Shown here piece by piece: positions 43,409 through 50,569 of a stretch of 64,000 nucleotides of DNA. Every line of letters starts with the position of its first letter. Position 1 is the stretch's first letter. Below the pieces are notes generated by a model that saw only the letters and a program-made list of their open reading frames with translations, did no database searches and was not told where the DNA came from. The DNA comes from an uncultured Hyphomonadaceae bacterium (GTDB taxonomy: Bacteria > Pseudomonadota > Alphaproteobacteria > Caulobacterales > Maricaulaceae). The stretch is from assembly GCA_913058335.1 (NCBI GenBank), contig CAJXPX010000003.1, forward strand, positions 124,001 through 188,000, read 5' to 3'. The position numbers were made by a program, and so were the translations under genes.

Positions 43409-44125
43409 ATGAATCCACTTATTAAGCGCGTTGCGCATTATGCCGACGTAGGCCCTAAACATTTCGAAGGGTTGATAAACTTACCTCACAAAATTGAAGT
43501 TCGGAAAGCCGGTCAAGAAATAGTCTCCGAAGGCGATGTTATAGATTTTGTCTTCATTATCGAATCCGGCTGGGCGATCCGGTTTGACTTACTGGATGAT
43601 GGTCGTCGTCAGATCTTAAATTTTATGTTGCCGGGAGACTGTTTTGACATGATGTCATTGACCAATGCCAAATCAGATCACAGCGTGTCAGCAGCAACTG
43701 ACCTGACACTTCGTCGACTCAAAGCCTCGGATTTTCTTTCCTCCATTAAACAAGAGCCCGCTCTCGCAGCGGCGTTCTGGTGGGTTGCTGTGCAGGAGGA
43801 AGCTATCCTTAGAGAACAAATTATAAGGGTCGGTAGGCGCTCAGCTAAAGAACGAGTGGGACACCTGATTTTAGAGCTAAACCGTCGCATGGCTGCCACA
43901 ACGGGAAAATTAGAAAATTTTCTTTATTTACCTGTACCGCAATCCTTACTTGCAGACGCATTAGGCCTTTCTGTCGTCCATATTTCCAGAACCCTGACAA
44001 AATTAAAAGCCGAACAGCTTATCAGTACGGACCATAACGGCATTCAAATTTTGGATCGACCAAGGTTAGAGAAAACATCCAATTTTGACAGTAAATATTT
44101 GCATATGGAAAAACTAACTTTTTAA
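43409..44125 (+). CDS. Crp/Fnr-family transcriptional regulator
   Basis: 238 residues. N-terminal cyclic-nucleotide-binding-like beta roll (about 15-130: EIVSEGDVIDFVFIIESGWA, GRRQILNFMLPGDCFDMM) and C-terminal winged helix-turn-helix (LPVPQSLLADALGLSVVHIS near 170-190). No N-terminal Cys set for an Fnr Fe-S cluster, so it is not a canonical oxygen sensor; the ligand is unknown. It shares the stress-type promoter with the upstream OmpA-like gene. A strong terminator follows. Confidence 0.88.
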   Translation: MNPLIKRVAHYADVGPKHFEGLINLPHKIEVRKAGQEIVSEGDVIDFVFIIESGWAIRFDLLDDGRRQILNFMLPGDCFDMMSLTNAKSDHSVSAATDLTLRRLKASDFLSSIKQEPALAAAFWWVAVQEEAILREQIIRVGRRSAKERVGHLILELNRRMAATTGKLENFLYLPVPQSLLADALGLSVVHISRTLTKLKAEQLISTDHNGIQILDRPRLEKTSNFDSKYLHMEKLTF

Positions 44126-44141
44126 AAGAAGTAAGCATAAA

Positions 44142-44168
44142 AAAAGCCCCGCTCGAAACGGGGCTTTT
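44142..44168. terminator. Bidirectional terminator between the Crp gene and phyR
   Basis: Perfect 10-bp stem AAAAGCCCCG/CGGGGCTTTT with a 7-base loop; A run on the left and T run on the right serve both converging genes. Confidence 0.9.
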
Positions 44169-44187
44169 GAATTTCTGGAGATTACCT

Positions 44188-44961
44188 TTATCCGTGATGG
44201 AAAAACAGCGCTTGGCTGATAGCAGCTTTCACATTTTCCGGACGGAAAGGTTTACTTATCAAATAAGCGGGCTCTGGCTTATCACCTGTTAACAGGCGTT
44301 CGGGGAATGCCGTAATGAAAATAACCGGGACATCGTAATTCCCTAAGATGTCTGTAACAGCATCAATGCCCGAACTTCCGTCAGCAAGTTGAACGTCCGC
44401 TAACACAATGCCAGGTTTCTTGTTTTTGGCTGCTTTCACCGCTTCTTTATGAGTGGCGGCAATAGCGTCTACACTATGACCTAATTCTTCGACAAGCCCT
44501 TCGATATCAGCTGCAATGATGGGCTCATCTTCGATAATAAGCACATTTGTTCGCAACTCTTTTTCGATATCCGCTTCCGCTTGCTCAAGGAGGGTTTTGG
44601 ATTCTTCAGTTGAAACTCCCATGATCACGGCAATCTCTTCGACCGACATACCTTCTAAAGCGTTAAGTAAAAATGCCTGACGAGAAGTTGGCGTTAATTT
44701 GTGGATCCTCACGGATTGCGCATCCGCACCAGGAACATCGTCCGATTCCAGCTGCGCGCCCGTAGTATTCCATATTCCAAGGAACATTTGAAAAAGAGCG
44801 ATTTTAGGGCTTAAGGAATCGTCCATATCGACGTCGCCGGCGACGAGGGCTTGCAGTGCTGTCCTGACATAAGCATCCCCTCCGGTTTGTGTCCCTGTTA
44901 ACGCACGGGCGAACCGCCGCAAATATGGTAATTGCGGCGCATATTTTTCAACCAGACTCAT
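44188..44961 (-). CDS. phyR: PhyR anti-anti-sigma response regulator
   Basis: 257 residues in the PhyR architecture: an N-terminal EcfG-like region with sigma-2-like (about 10-60) and sigma-4-like (about 85-130: LEGMSVEEIAVIMGVSTEES) parts, then a receiver domain (138-257) with E-D-E at 144-146, phosphoacceptor Asp189 in LADVQLADGSSG and the K in ISKPF. Phosphorylated PhyR binds NepR and frees EcfG. It is divergent from nepR-ecfG, and both have EcfG-type promoters in the shared gap, so it is positively autoregulated. Confidence 0.96.
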   Translation of the reverse strand: MSLVEKYAPQLPYLRRFARALTGTQTGGDAYVRTALQALVAGDVDMDDSLSPKIALFQMFLGIWNTTGAQLESDDVPGADAQSVRIHKLTPTSRQAFLLNALEGMSVEEIAVIMGVSTEESKTLLEQAEADIEKELRTNVLIIEDEPIIAADIEGLVEELGHSVDAIAATHKEAVKAAKNKKPGIVLADVQLADGSSGIDAVTDILGNYDVPVIFITAFPERLLTGDKPEPAYLISKPFRPENVKAAISQALFFHHG

Positions 44962-45042
44962 AATCTTCCCTTCAGAATGTTCTGCAAACTTTACTTCGTT
45001 TAAAACTTAAATGATTAAAATGTAAATTACACTTATTGCACA

Positions 45043-45068
45043 TACGCAATGGGAACCAAGTAAGTTCC
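45043..45068 (-). promoter_or_regulatory. EcfG-type promoter for phyR
   Basis: On the minus strand GGAAC (45068-45064), 17 bases, CGTA (45046-45043). It overlaps the plus-strand nepR promoter. Confidence 0.75.
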
Positions 45069-45076
45069 AAGGCGTA
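45052..45076 (+). promoter_or_regulatory. EcfG-type promoter for nepR-ecfG
   Basis: GGAAC (45052-45056), 16 bases, CGTA (45073-45076), 38 bp before the nepR ATG. Confidence 0.75.
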
Positions 45077-45113
45077 TCTAAAAATTAACGGGTAAAAGAA
45101 GGGCCTTACACGA

Positions 45114-45293
45114 ATGACGCAGAATGCGAATAAACCAGATAACAAACGTGCCAAATCCGGCGAAGAGTTTACCAAGGACCCGTTGAAAGATAAAATTGGG
45201 AATAATTTGCGCCAACTTTACGATAATGTTGTCAATGAACCCGTCCCGGATGACTTCCTTTCGCTTTTAGAGCAAGCGGATAAGGGCAAGTAA
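45114..45293 (+). CDS. nepR: NepR anti-sigma factor
   Basis: 59 residues. The conserved core reads DKIGNNLRQLYDNVVNEPVP followed by D-D-F-L-S-L-L-E-Q, the NepR signature (I-G-x-x-L-R-x-x-Y, E-P-V-P-D-x-F-x-x-L-L). It holds EcfG inactive until PhyR-P titrates it. The N-terminal 22 residues are polar and variable. ecfG begins one base after its stop (GTG start), so the two are tightly coupled. Confidence 0.95.
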   Translation: MTQNANKPDNKRAKSGEEFTKDPLKDKIGNNLRQLYDNVVNEPVPDDFLSLLEQADKGK

Positions 45294-45294
45294 A

Positions 45295-45951
45295 GTGGCT
45301 AAAAACATTGATGAAAACAAAGAAAAGCTCGCTTCGGGCTCAACCCCTTACGACCCCAATGACACTGCGCCTTGGGCGCCCCTTGATGAAGAGCTGTTTC
45401 GCAAGGAGCTAACTGAGCTTATCCCGCATCTACGAGCCTTTTCTAGATCTCTTTGCGGAAACGCCACCCTTGCGGATGATGTTGCACAAGACGCTATGCT
45501 TAAAGCGTGGAAATCCCGCGACAAATTCAAACCGGGATCTAATTTAAAGGCCTGGACCTTCACGATCCTTCGCAATCAGTTTTATTCTATCAAACGCCGG
45601 TCTTGGCGCGCGACCTCGCTCGATCAAGAAGTTGCCGAGCAAACGATTATGGCGACTGCAGATCAAGAGAAGTCTGTTCAATTAAACGAGCTTCGCCGCG
45701 GATTGGATAGTCTTAAAGAGGATCAGCGCGAAGCTCTTATCCTCGTCGGAGCTTCAGGTCTATCATATGAGGAAGCCGCCGAAATCTGCAATTGCGCCGT
45801 TGGTACAATAAAAAGTCGGGTAAGCCGGGCACGAAAAGCACTTGAAGCCGTTATGGAGTCAGGAACGTTTAACACCCAAGCTGATAAAGTTGGAGCAATG
45901 GATGCGATCAGCTCCATTTTAAATGAGGCTGACACCATCGCAGGAAGATAA
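45295..45951 (+). CDS. ecfG: EcfG general stress sigma factor
   Basis: 218 residues, GTG start. Region 2 reads DDVAQDAMLKAWKSRDKFKP then LKAWTFTILRNQFYSIKRR; region 4 reads GASGLSYEEAAEICNCAVGT then IKSRVSRARKAL. ECF-type sigma-70 without regions 1 and 3. Position directly behind nepR and opposite phyR identifies it as EcfG (ECF15), directing the GGAAC-N16/17-CGTT-type promoters seen repeatedly in this window. The N terminus carries a charged extension of about 35 residues. Confidence 0.96.
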   Translation: MAKNIDENKEKLASGSTPYDPNDTAPWAPLDEELFRKELTELIPHLRAFSRSLCGNATLADDVAQDAMLKAWKSRDKFKPGSNLKAWTFTILRNQFYSIKRRSWRATSLDQEVAEQTIMATADQEKSVQLNELRRGLDSLKEDQREALILVGASGLSYEEAAEICNCAVGTIKSRVSRARKALEAVMESGTFNTQADKVGAMDAISSILNEADTIAGR

Positions 45952-45968
45952 GTTTCAGACTACGGGAA

Positions 45969-46967
45969 ATGCGGGGAAGGCTAATCTTGGAAAAAACTAC
46001 GACGAAATTCTCAATGACTGATTTGAGGGTACGCTTCGGGGCGATCTTAGGCCTCTGCTTGCTTCCGATTCTTATTTTTTCTGTGATGTTGTCAGTCCAA
46101 ACGGGAAGCGCGCTTTATGTCGCCATTTGCCTTCTAGCTTGGTGCTTTGCCTATACGGCTATCTGGTTTTCAACCGATAAACTTATACTCGCTCCGTTGC
46201 GAAAAATACGTCTTGCTTCCATGAGATTCACTAAAGGCGATTTTGAGGCTCGGGTCGCAGATTTGAATAGAGTCCCCGAGCGCATCTCTTCATTAGGTAT
46301 GACATTTAATCGAATGGCCGAACATATCAGTGAACGCGAGGCCAAGTTGCTAGACAACCTCATTGAAAAAGAAACACTTCTCCGAGAAATCCACCATAGA
46401 GTAAAAAACAACCTCCAAATCATTATATCGCTTTTGAATATGCAGGAACGAAAGCTTACGGATGTGGCGGGGCTGGAAGCGATCCAAGAAACGCGCAGTC
46501 GTATAAATGCCATCGCGCTTGTTCATAGAGGGCTTTATGAGGGGGATGATCTGCGGGTTATTCGAATGGATGTCTTTTTAAAACGGCTTATCGCCGAGCT
46601 CCAAACCGGGTTGGAAGCCGAGGAGGCAGGCATTGACGTAGACCTAGAAGTGGGTTGCGATGCGATGGAACCTGATATTGTTATTCCTGTCGCTCTCTTC
46701 ATCGTGGAAGCCTTAACAAATTCCGTTAAACATGGATTAGCCGGAGGCGGCACTGTTTCAATCAACTTGAGAAACGAAAATGAAGAAATCACTGTTTCTG
46801 TCGTGGATGACGGACAAGGTGTAGGTTCAGCTCCGGTGACAGGTGTTGGTTATAAATTAATGCGTGGGTTTGCTCGACAACTCGGCGGCGAGTTTAATAT
46901 ACAAAAACGAAAAAAGGGTCACGGCGTGACCCTTAAATTTCCTTTGAAAGACGACGCCGTAGATTAG
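45969..46967 (+). CDS. HisKA_2-type sensor histidine kinase next to ecfG
   Basis: 332 residues. Two transmembrane helices (about 23-43 and 49-68) with almost no periplasmic loop, a HAMP-like linker (about 75-125), a HisKA_2 dimerisation domain with EIHHRVKNNLQIIISLL (phospho-His about 143), and a HATPase domain (ALFIVEALTNSVKHGL, DDGQGVG). Kinases placed directly after nepR-ecfG usually phosphorylate PhyR. With no large sensor domain, the signal is probably within or near the membrane. It is 17 bp after the ecfG stop, so likely cotranscribed. Confidence 0.9.
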   Translation: MRGRLILEKTTTKFSMTDLRVRFGAILGLCLLPILIFSVMLSVQTGSALYVAICLLAWCFAYTAIWFSTDKLILAPLRKIRLASMRFTKGDFEARVADLNRVPERISSLGMTFNRMAEHISEREAKLLDNLIEKETLLREIHHRVKNNLQIIISLLNMQERKLTDVAGLEAIQETRSRINAIALVHRGLYEGDDLRVIRMDVFLKRLIAELQTGLEAEEAGIDVDLEVGCDAMEPDIVIPVALFIVEALTNSVKHGLAGGGTVSINLRNENEEITVSVVDDGQGVGSAPVTGVGYKLMRGFARQLGGEFNIQKRKKGHGVTLKFPLKDDAVD

Positions 46968-46983
46968 GCGAACTTGAAGGATG

Positions 46984-47193
46984 TTACGCTTCACCCTTTA
47001 ATTTCATTAGGGCCGTCTGAGCGCTTTTCAAATGATTTTCTTCACCGCCCTGAATACCTTCTGCAGACCCACGGACGAGGGCTTCCTCATCTTCGATCCA
47101 TTGCTCAAGGAGTTTTGTTTTCTTCGCATCGCTTAAACTGTCATCTGCGATTAACGCATCTGGATTGTCGTATTTTTCGTAATCTTGTTTCAT
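46984..47193 (-). CDS. Small acidic hypothetical protein common near GSR loci
   Basis: 69 residues: YDNPDALIADDSLSDAKKTK, LLEQWIEDEEALVRGSAEGI, then a helical tail. The D-P-x-x-L-I-x-D-x-x-L-S-x-x-x-K-x-x-L-L-E-Q-W pattern is shared by small conserved proteins in many alphaproteobacteria, of unknown role. A GGAAC box (GTTCC at 47236-47240 on the plus strand) lies upstream but its -10 (CATA) is poor. It converges on the kinase gene. Confidence 0.7.
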   Translation of the reverse strand: MKQDYEKYDNPDALIADDSLSDAKKTKLLEQWIEDEEALVRGSAEGIQGGEENHLKSAQTALMKLKGEA

Positions 47194-47259
47194 AAAAATT
47201 TCCTCTCTGAACCTATATGAATACTTGCTCTGTTTGTTCCGTTTTATAGAGGTTTTCTT

Positions 47260-47285
47260 GGAACTTAAATGCTCTGTTTATCGTT
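47260..47285 (+). promoter_or_regulatory. EcfG-type promoter for the YqjD/YqjE-like genes
   Basis: GGAAC (47260-47264), 17 bases, CGTT (47282-47285): a full consensus match, 51 bp before the ATG at 47336. Confidence 0.75.
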
Positions 47286-47335
47286 AGATTTATATAATGG
47301 CGCAACCCTGCGCGTAATAAACAAGGAGAATTATT

Positions 47336-47653
47336 ATGGCTACTTCAAAAAGTTCCTCAAAGAAAAATGTTGTCGCACTTTCAGGTAACGACGAAAATAT
47401 TGCTGACCAACTTGAGACTCTCAGAGGTGACATCGCTAAATTAGCTGAAACTGTTAAAGTGCAAGCTAAAGCAAGTGCATCTCAGAAAACCAGAGCTGTC
47501 AAAGATGTTACCGCAGAGAAAACTGAGATTGCTAAAGCGCGATATGATGAGCTGACAAACAAAGCAGAAGCATCAATTAAAGACAATCCGCTTACATCTA
47601 TTGCTATTGCAGTCGGAGCAGGCATGGTTCTTGGCGCATTGTCACGCCGGTAA
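47336..47653 (+). CDS. DUF883/ElaB-YqjD-like membrane-anchored protein
   Basis: 105 residues. A long Ala/Lys/Glu helix (about 20-85) ends with KDNPLTSIAIAVGAGMVLGA and a basic L-S-R-R end; the D-N-P-x-x-S-x-x-I-A-x-G-x-G-x-x-x-G glycine-zipper tail is the YqjD/ElaB mark. E. coli YqjD is a stress-induced inner-membrane protein that binds ribosomes. AAGGAG lies before ATG 47336 and a consensus EcfG promoter precedes it. First of three genes. Confidence 0.88.
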   Translation: MATSKSSSKKNVVALSGNDENIADQLETLRGDIAKLAETVKVQAKASASQKTRAVKDVTAEKTEIAKARYDELTNKAEASIKDNPLTSIAIAVGAGMVLGALSRR

Positions 47654-47659
47654 TCCCGA

Positions 47660-48091
47660 ATGCTAAGAAAAGCATATTATTTGATTTCATTATTGTTGAA
47701 ATCTAGAAAAGTGGTCTCGAACAAATCTAGGTTCGGGATTATTTTTTCTTATATATTAATGGGTATAGGAACTGTATTTCTGACCTGTGCAGCTTTTGTC
47801 TTCATTCAAAGCCAATATTCAACGGATATCGCTTTTGCAGTTTTGGGAGTTGTATTTCTAGTTGTCGCTTTTACACTTTACTTTATTTCGAAGAGAAAGT
47901 TAGAAAAGCCAGATACTGAAACGCCTATAGGTCTAGAAGACGATCCACTAAGCGCATTCCTACCAGACGTTATAAAAGAAAATGAAACAATCAAAAATTT
48001 AGTTTCGCAAATTTCGCATAACCCTATTATGGCTACATCTGCAGCCGTGACTCTAGGCGTATTGTTATCACGCGAGTTTTTTGAGGATTAA
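47660..48091 (+). CDS. YqjE/phage-holin-like membrane protein
   Basis: 143 residues with two adjacent transmembrane helices (about 27-47 and 56-75) and a C-terminal SHNPIMATSAAVTLGVLLSR that resembles the glycine/alanine-zipper tail of the neighbouring YqjD-like protein. Placement right behind a YqjD-like gene (6 bp gap) matches YqjD-YqjE order. Function unknown; possibly complexed with YqjD in the membrane. Confidence 0.75.
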   Translation: MLRKAYYLISLLLKSRKVVSNKSRFGIIFSYILMGIGTVFLTCAAFVFIQSQYSTDIAFAVLGVVFLVVAFTLYFISKRKLEKPDTETPIGLEDDPLSAFLPDVIKENETIKNLVSQISHNPIMATSAAVTLGVLLSREFFED

Positions 48092-48095
48092 TCTA

Positions 48096-48236
48096 ATGAA
48101 TAAAAAACCAGATCAAGTTGAAGAAGTCGACGCTAAAAGCGGAACCCGTGTCAAAGGCATGACGAGTGTTCTTGGATTATCTATCACAGCGATCATAGTA
48201 ATTATGGTCATTGTTCTAGCGGTTTTTGTTTTGTAA
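48096..48236 (+). CDS. Small single-pass membrane protein (46 residues)
   Basis: ATG 48096, four bases after the YqjE-like stop. It reads a polar N terminus (MNKKPDQVEEVDAKSGTRVK) and a single transmembrane helix of V/I/L (about 28-46) that ends at the stop. It completes the stress operon at 47336-48236 and is followed by a strong terminator. No family is recognised. Confidence 0.65.
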   Translation: MNKKPDQVEEVDAKSGTRVKGMTSVLGLSITAIIVIMVIVLAVFVL

Positions 48237-48253
48237 CAACACATATAATAATT

Positions 48254-48292
48254 GAAAAAGGCCTGTTCCAATAATTTGGATAGGCCTTTTTC
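48254..48292. terminator. Bidirectional terminator after the YqjD-like operon
   Basis: Stem GAAAAAGGCCT/AGGCCTTTTTC, with an inner TCCA/TGGA pair. A run on one side, T run on the other, so it can also end the leftward PfpI-type gene. Confidence 0.85.
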
Positions 48293-48347
48293 ATTCTGTC
48301 TATTTACATGATCCCACTTTATTAAGCGGGATCATTATTTTTATCGC

Positions 48348-48911
48348 TTAAGCTGCATTTCCGATAGAGCGATCATGCTGACCCTCACGAATTTCTTCGA
48401 TAATTTTAGTATTAAAAGCCTCTAAGTCATCTGGAGAGCGGCTTGTAATAATGCCATTGCTCACGGCGACTTCTTTGTCCACCCATTTGGCACCCGCATT
48501 ATGAAGGTCATCTTGTATTGATGGATAGGAAGTCATCTCCCGACCTTTGACCAGTCCTGCACTAATAAGTATCCAGGGCGCATGGCAAATCGCAGCTATA
48601 ATTTTACCCTGCTTTGCAAAATTTCGGACGAGGCTTTTCACAGATTCTTCTGTTCGGAGGCTATCCGGGTTAGCTAACCCACCTGGTAGTACCAAAGCGT
48701 CATAATCATCAGATTTGGCATTTCTAACGAGCAAATCCGGTTTAATTGAACGGTTGTCCCCTTCACCAGCTGAAATTTCCTTCATTTCCAAAGAAGCTAA
48801 CTCAACCGTTGCGCCTTGCTTTTCCAACGCTTCTTTCGGTGAGAACAACTCATCTTCCTGAAATCCATTTGTCGCAATGATTAGGACTTTAGCATTTTCA
48901 ATCTTAGTCAT
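48348..48911 (-). CDS. DJ-1/PfpI-family protein (class I glutamine amidotransferase-like)
   Basis: 187 residues from ATG 48911 (GGAGAT 5 bases upstream). The nucleophile elbow AAICHAPWILISAGLVKGR has Cys-His, and the early Glu lies in NGFQEDEL; this Glu/Cys/His set is that of PfpI/YhbO-type proteins, reported as stress-protective deglycases or chaperones. It sits inside the general stress region but has no GGAAC promoter of its own. Catalytic activity cannot be judged from sequence. Confidence 0.88.
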   Translation of the reverse strand: MTKIENAKVLIIATNGFQEDELFSPKEALEKQGATVELASLEMKEISAGEGDNRSIKPDLLVRNAKSDDYDALVLPGGLANPDSLRTEESVKSLVRNFAKQGKIIAAICHAPWILISAGLVKGREMTSYPSIQDDLHNAGAKWVDKEVAVSNGIITSRSPDDLEAFNTKIIEEIREGQHDRSIGNAA

Positions 48912-49084
48912 ATTTATCTCCATGTTTCGGAATGAAACCGCGGGCACACCGGAAAGATGTGTCTATTAGGCGCGCGATGCCATAATCTGGCGTCTTAAAA
49001 GAGAAACGTGAAGTTTAAGATTTTGTTGCGTTAAAGATCATCAAGTCAAGGTGAGTAAGAGCGTTCATTATAAAGCCTCTGTTT

Positions 49085-50086
49085 CTAGAGCCCCATATCA
49101 GACGCTTTCCAGACACATTCAAAGGTCATCCCCCTACTCTTCCATTGAAGATTGGGATTACCTTTATAAGTCGAACGCGTCATTTTCATTAAAACCCGCA
49201 TTCCAAAGCCTGTCGTTTTTGAAGGAGGCGTAATCTTTTGCGAAGCTGTTTCGTCCCATAAGAGTTTAAATTCATTGCGCGCTTTATCTACTTTCATCTC
49301 TATTCTTAAAGTGCCAGATTTGCCAGCCTCCCCATTTTCCGAAAGAGCGCCGTATTTCACAGCATTAGTCAAAAGCTCGTTCAGACAAAGGCATAAGGTC
49401 TGAGCAGCAGACCCGTTTAAAACAAAAGAATCAATATCACTGATTACACGGGCATCGTTGTCTAATGATGCAAGAATTTCTTTTGCAATTTGCGAAGCCG
49501 TTGCGCTTCTTGTCGCGGACCGAAGAGTTAAATCATTAAGGGAGCCCAGGGCTTGAATACGTCCCAAGAAAGCTTGCTCTAACTCTTCAATGGTACTTGC
49601 TGAACGCAACGCCATCCGAAACATTCCGCTGATTAAAGATAAGCTGTTTTTCACTCGATGGGCCATTTCATGAGCCAAAAGTTCATTATGTTCTCTAGCC
49701 GCCATAAGATCCGAAATGTCTAAAAGGACACCAACCAGAATAACTTCACCGTTCTCAGATCGGATAAACTTACCCCGCCCATCCACCCAAATGGTTTCCC
49801 TCTTGGCATTCCGGATTCGATATTGGGCCTCATAAAGTGTGCCGTGTTCCTTGGCCGAAGCAATTAGCTTTTTAACCAGAGACTGATCTGCCGGGTGTAT
49901 GGTTTCAAAATAATCTTTTGCAGGGAATACATCCTTTTTTTCCCATAGTCCTGTAATAGATCGCGCAACATTATCCAACGAGCACTCATTTCGTGTGATA
50001 TTCCACATCCAACGCCCGATTCCAGCCGCTTGAGGCGCAATTTCATACCATTCTTCTTCACTCAGGGCGTTGAAACTATTGGACAT
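49085..50086 (-). CDS. PAS-containing cytoplasmic sensor kinase (HWE/HisKA_2 type)
   Basis: 333 residues, no transmembrane segment. PAS/PAC domain (about 20-125: WMWNITRNECSLDNVARSIT..., YRIRNAKRETIWVDGRGKFI), then an H box HEMAHRVKNSLSLISGMFRM (phospho-His about 143), and an ATPase core (LCLNELLTNAVKYGALSENG). A second kinase of the class that feeds PhyR. It is divergent from the response regulator at 50200, and a pair of interleaved EcfG-type promoters fills the gap, so the two are probably a unit in stress control. Confidence 0.88.
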   Translation of the reverse strand: MSNSFNALSEEEWYEIAPQAAGIGRWMWNITRNECSLDNVARSITGLWEKKDVFPAKDYFETIHPADQSLVKKLIASAKEHGTLYEAQYRIRNAKRETIWVDGRGKFIRSENGEVILVGVLLDISDLMAAREHNELLAHEMAHRVKNSLSLISGMFRMALRSASTIEELEQAFLGRIQALGSLNDLTLRSATRSATASQIAKEILASLDNDARVISDIDSFVLNGSAAQTLCLCLNELLTNAVKYGALSENGEAGKSGTLRIEMKVDKARNEFKLLWDETASQKITPPSKTTGFGMRVLMKMTRSTYKGNPNLQWKSRGMTFECVWKASDMGL

Positions 50087-50140
50087 ATTCGGTATCCATT
50101 GACGTTATATTTACCTAGTGTTTTTACATTGTAATGAAAC

Positions 50141-50166
50141 GGAACAAACTGATTATTTAGATCGTT
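50141..50166 (+). promoter_or_regulatory. EcfG-type promoter for the second single-domain response regulator
   Basis: GGAAC (50141-50145), 17 bases, CGTT (50163-50166), a full match, 33 bp before the ATG at 50200. Confidence 0.75.
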
Positions 50167-50168
50167 CC
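50143..50168 (-). promoter_or_regulatory. Interleaved EcfG-like promoter for the PAS kinase
   Basis: On the minus strand GGAAC (50168-50164), 17 bases, TGTT (50146-50143). Its -35 is built from the -10 of the opposite promoter and vice versa. Confidence 0.5.
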
Positions 50169-50199
50169 GCTCGCGTTATAAAAAGGGCCTTTAAATTCT

Positions 50200-50538
50200 A
50201 TGTCAAAGTCTGTTCTCATAGTCGAAGACGATCCTTTGATCGCGATGGATATGGAGGACTTTTTCGAGTCAAAGAATTATGACATATTAGGCCCAGCTTT
50301 CAATGTGGTTGAGGCCCTGAATTTACTAAAAGAGAACCGCCCCGATTGCGCAACTCTCGATTATAATTTAGGGAAGGAAACTAGCGTTCCGATTGCGGAC
50401 ATTTTATACAATTCAAATGTCCCATTTGTTTTTGTAACTGGACGGCTTGCAGAGATTAAGCGCGAGAACAATCTGCCTTCCGCGCCAGTGTTGACGAAGC
50501 CAGTACACTATACAGAAATTTTGGCCCATTTCGACTAA
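50200..50538 (+). CDS. Single-domain response regulator (FATGUY-like, paralogue of 39471)
   Basis: 112 residues, receiver only. Acidic triad E9-D10-D11, phosphoacceptor Asp54 in T-L-D-Y-N-L-G, Thr80 in PFVFVTG (compare P-F-x-F-A-T-G of FATGUY regulators) and Lys100 in LTKP. It shares the ATLDYNLG.E.SVPIA block with the protein at 39471. In other alphaproteobacteria such regulators relay phosphate between HWE kinases and PhyR; the divergent PAS kinase is the obvious partner. Confidence 0.88.
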   Translation: MSKSVLIVEDDPLIAMDMEDFFESKNYDILGPAFNVVEALNLLKENRPDCATLDYNLGKETSVPIADILYNSNVPFVFVTGRLAEIKRENNLPSAPVLTKPVHYTEILAHFD

Positions 50539-50569
50539 GATAGCCCTCTATTCCGGACCTCAGCTAAAC

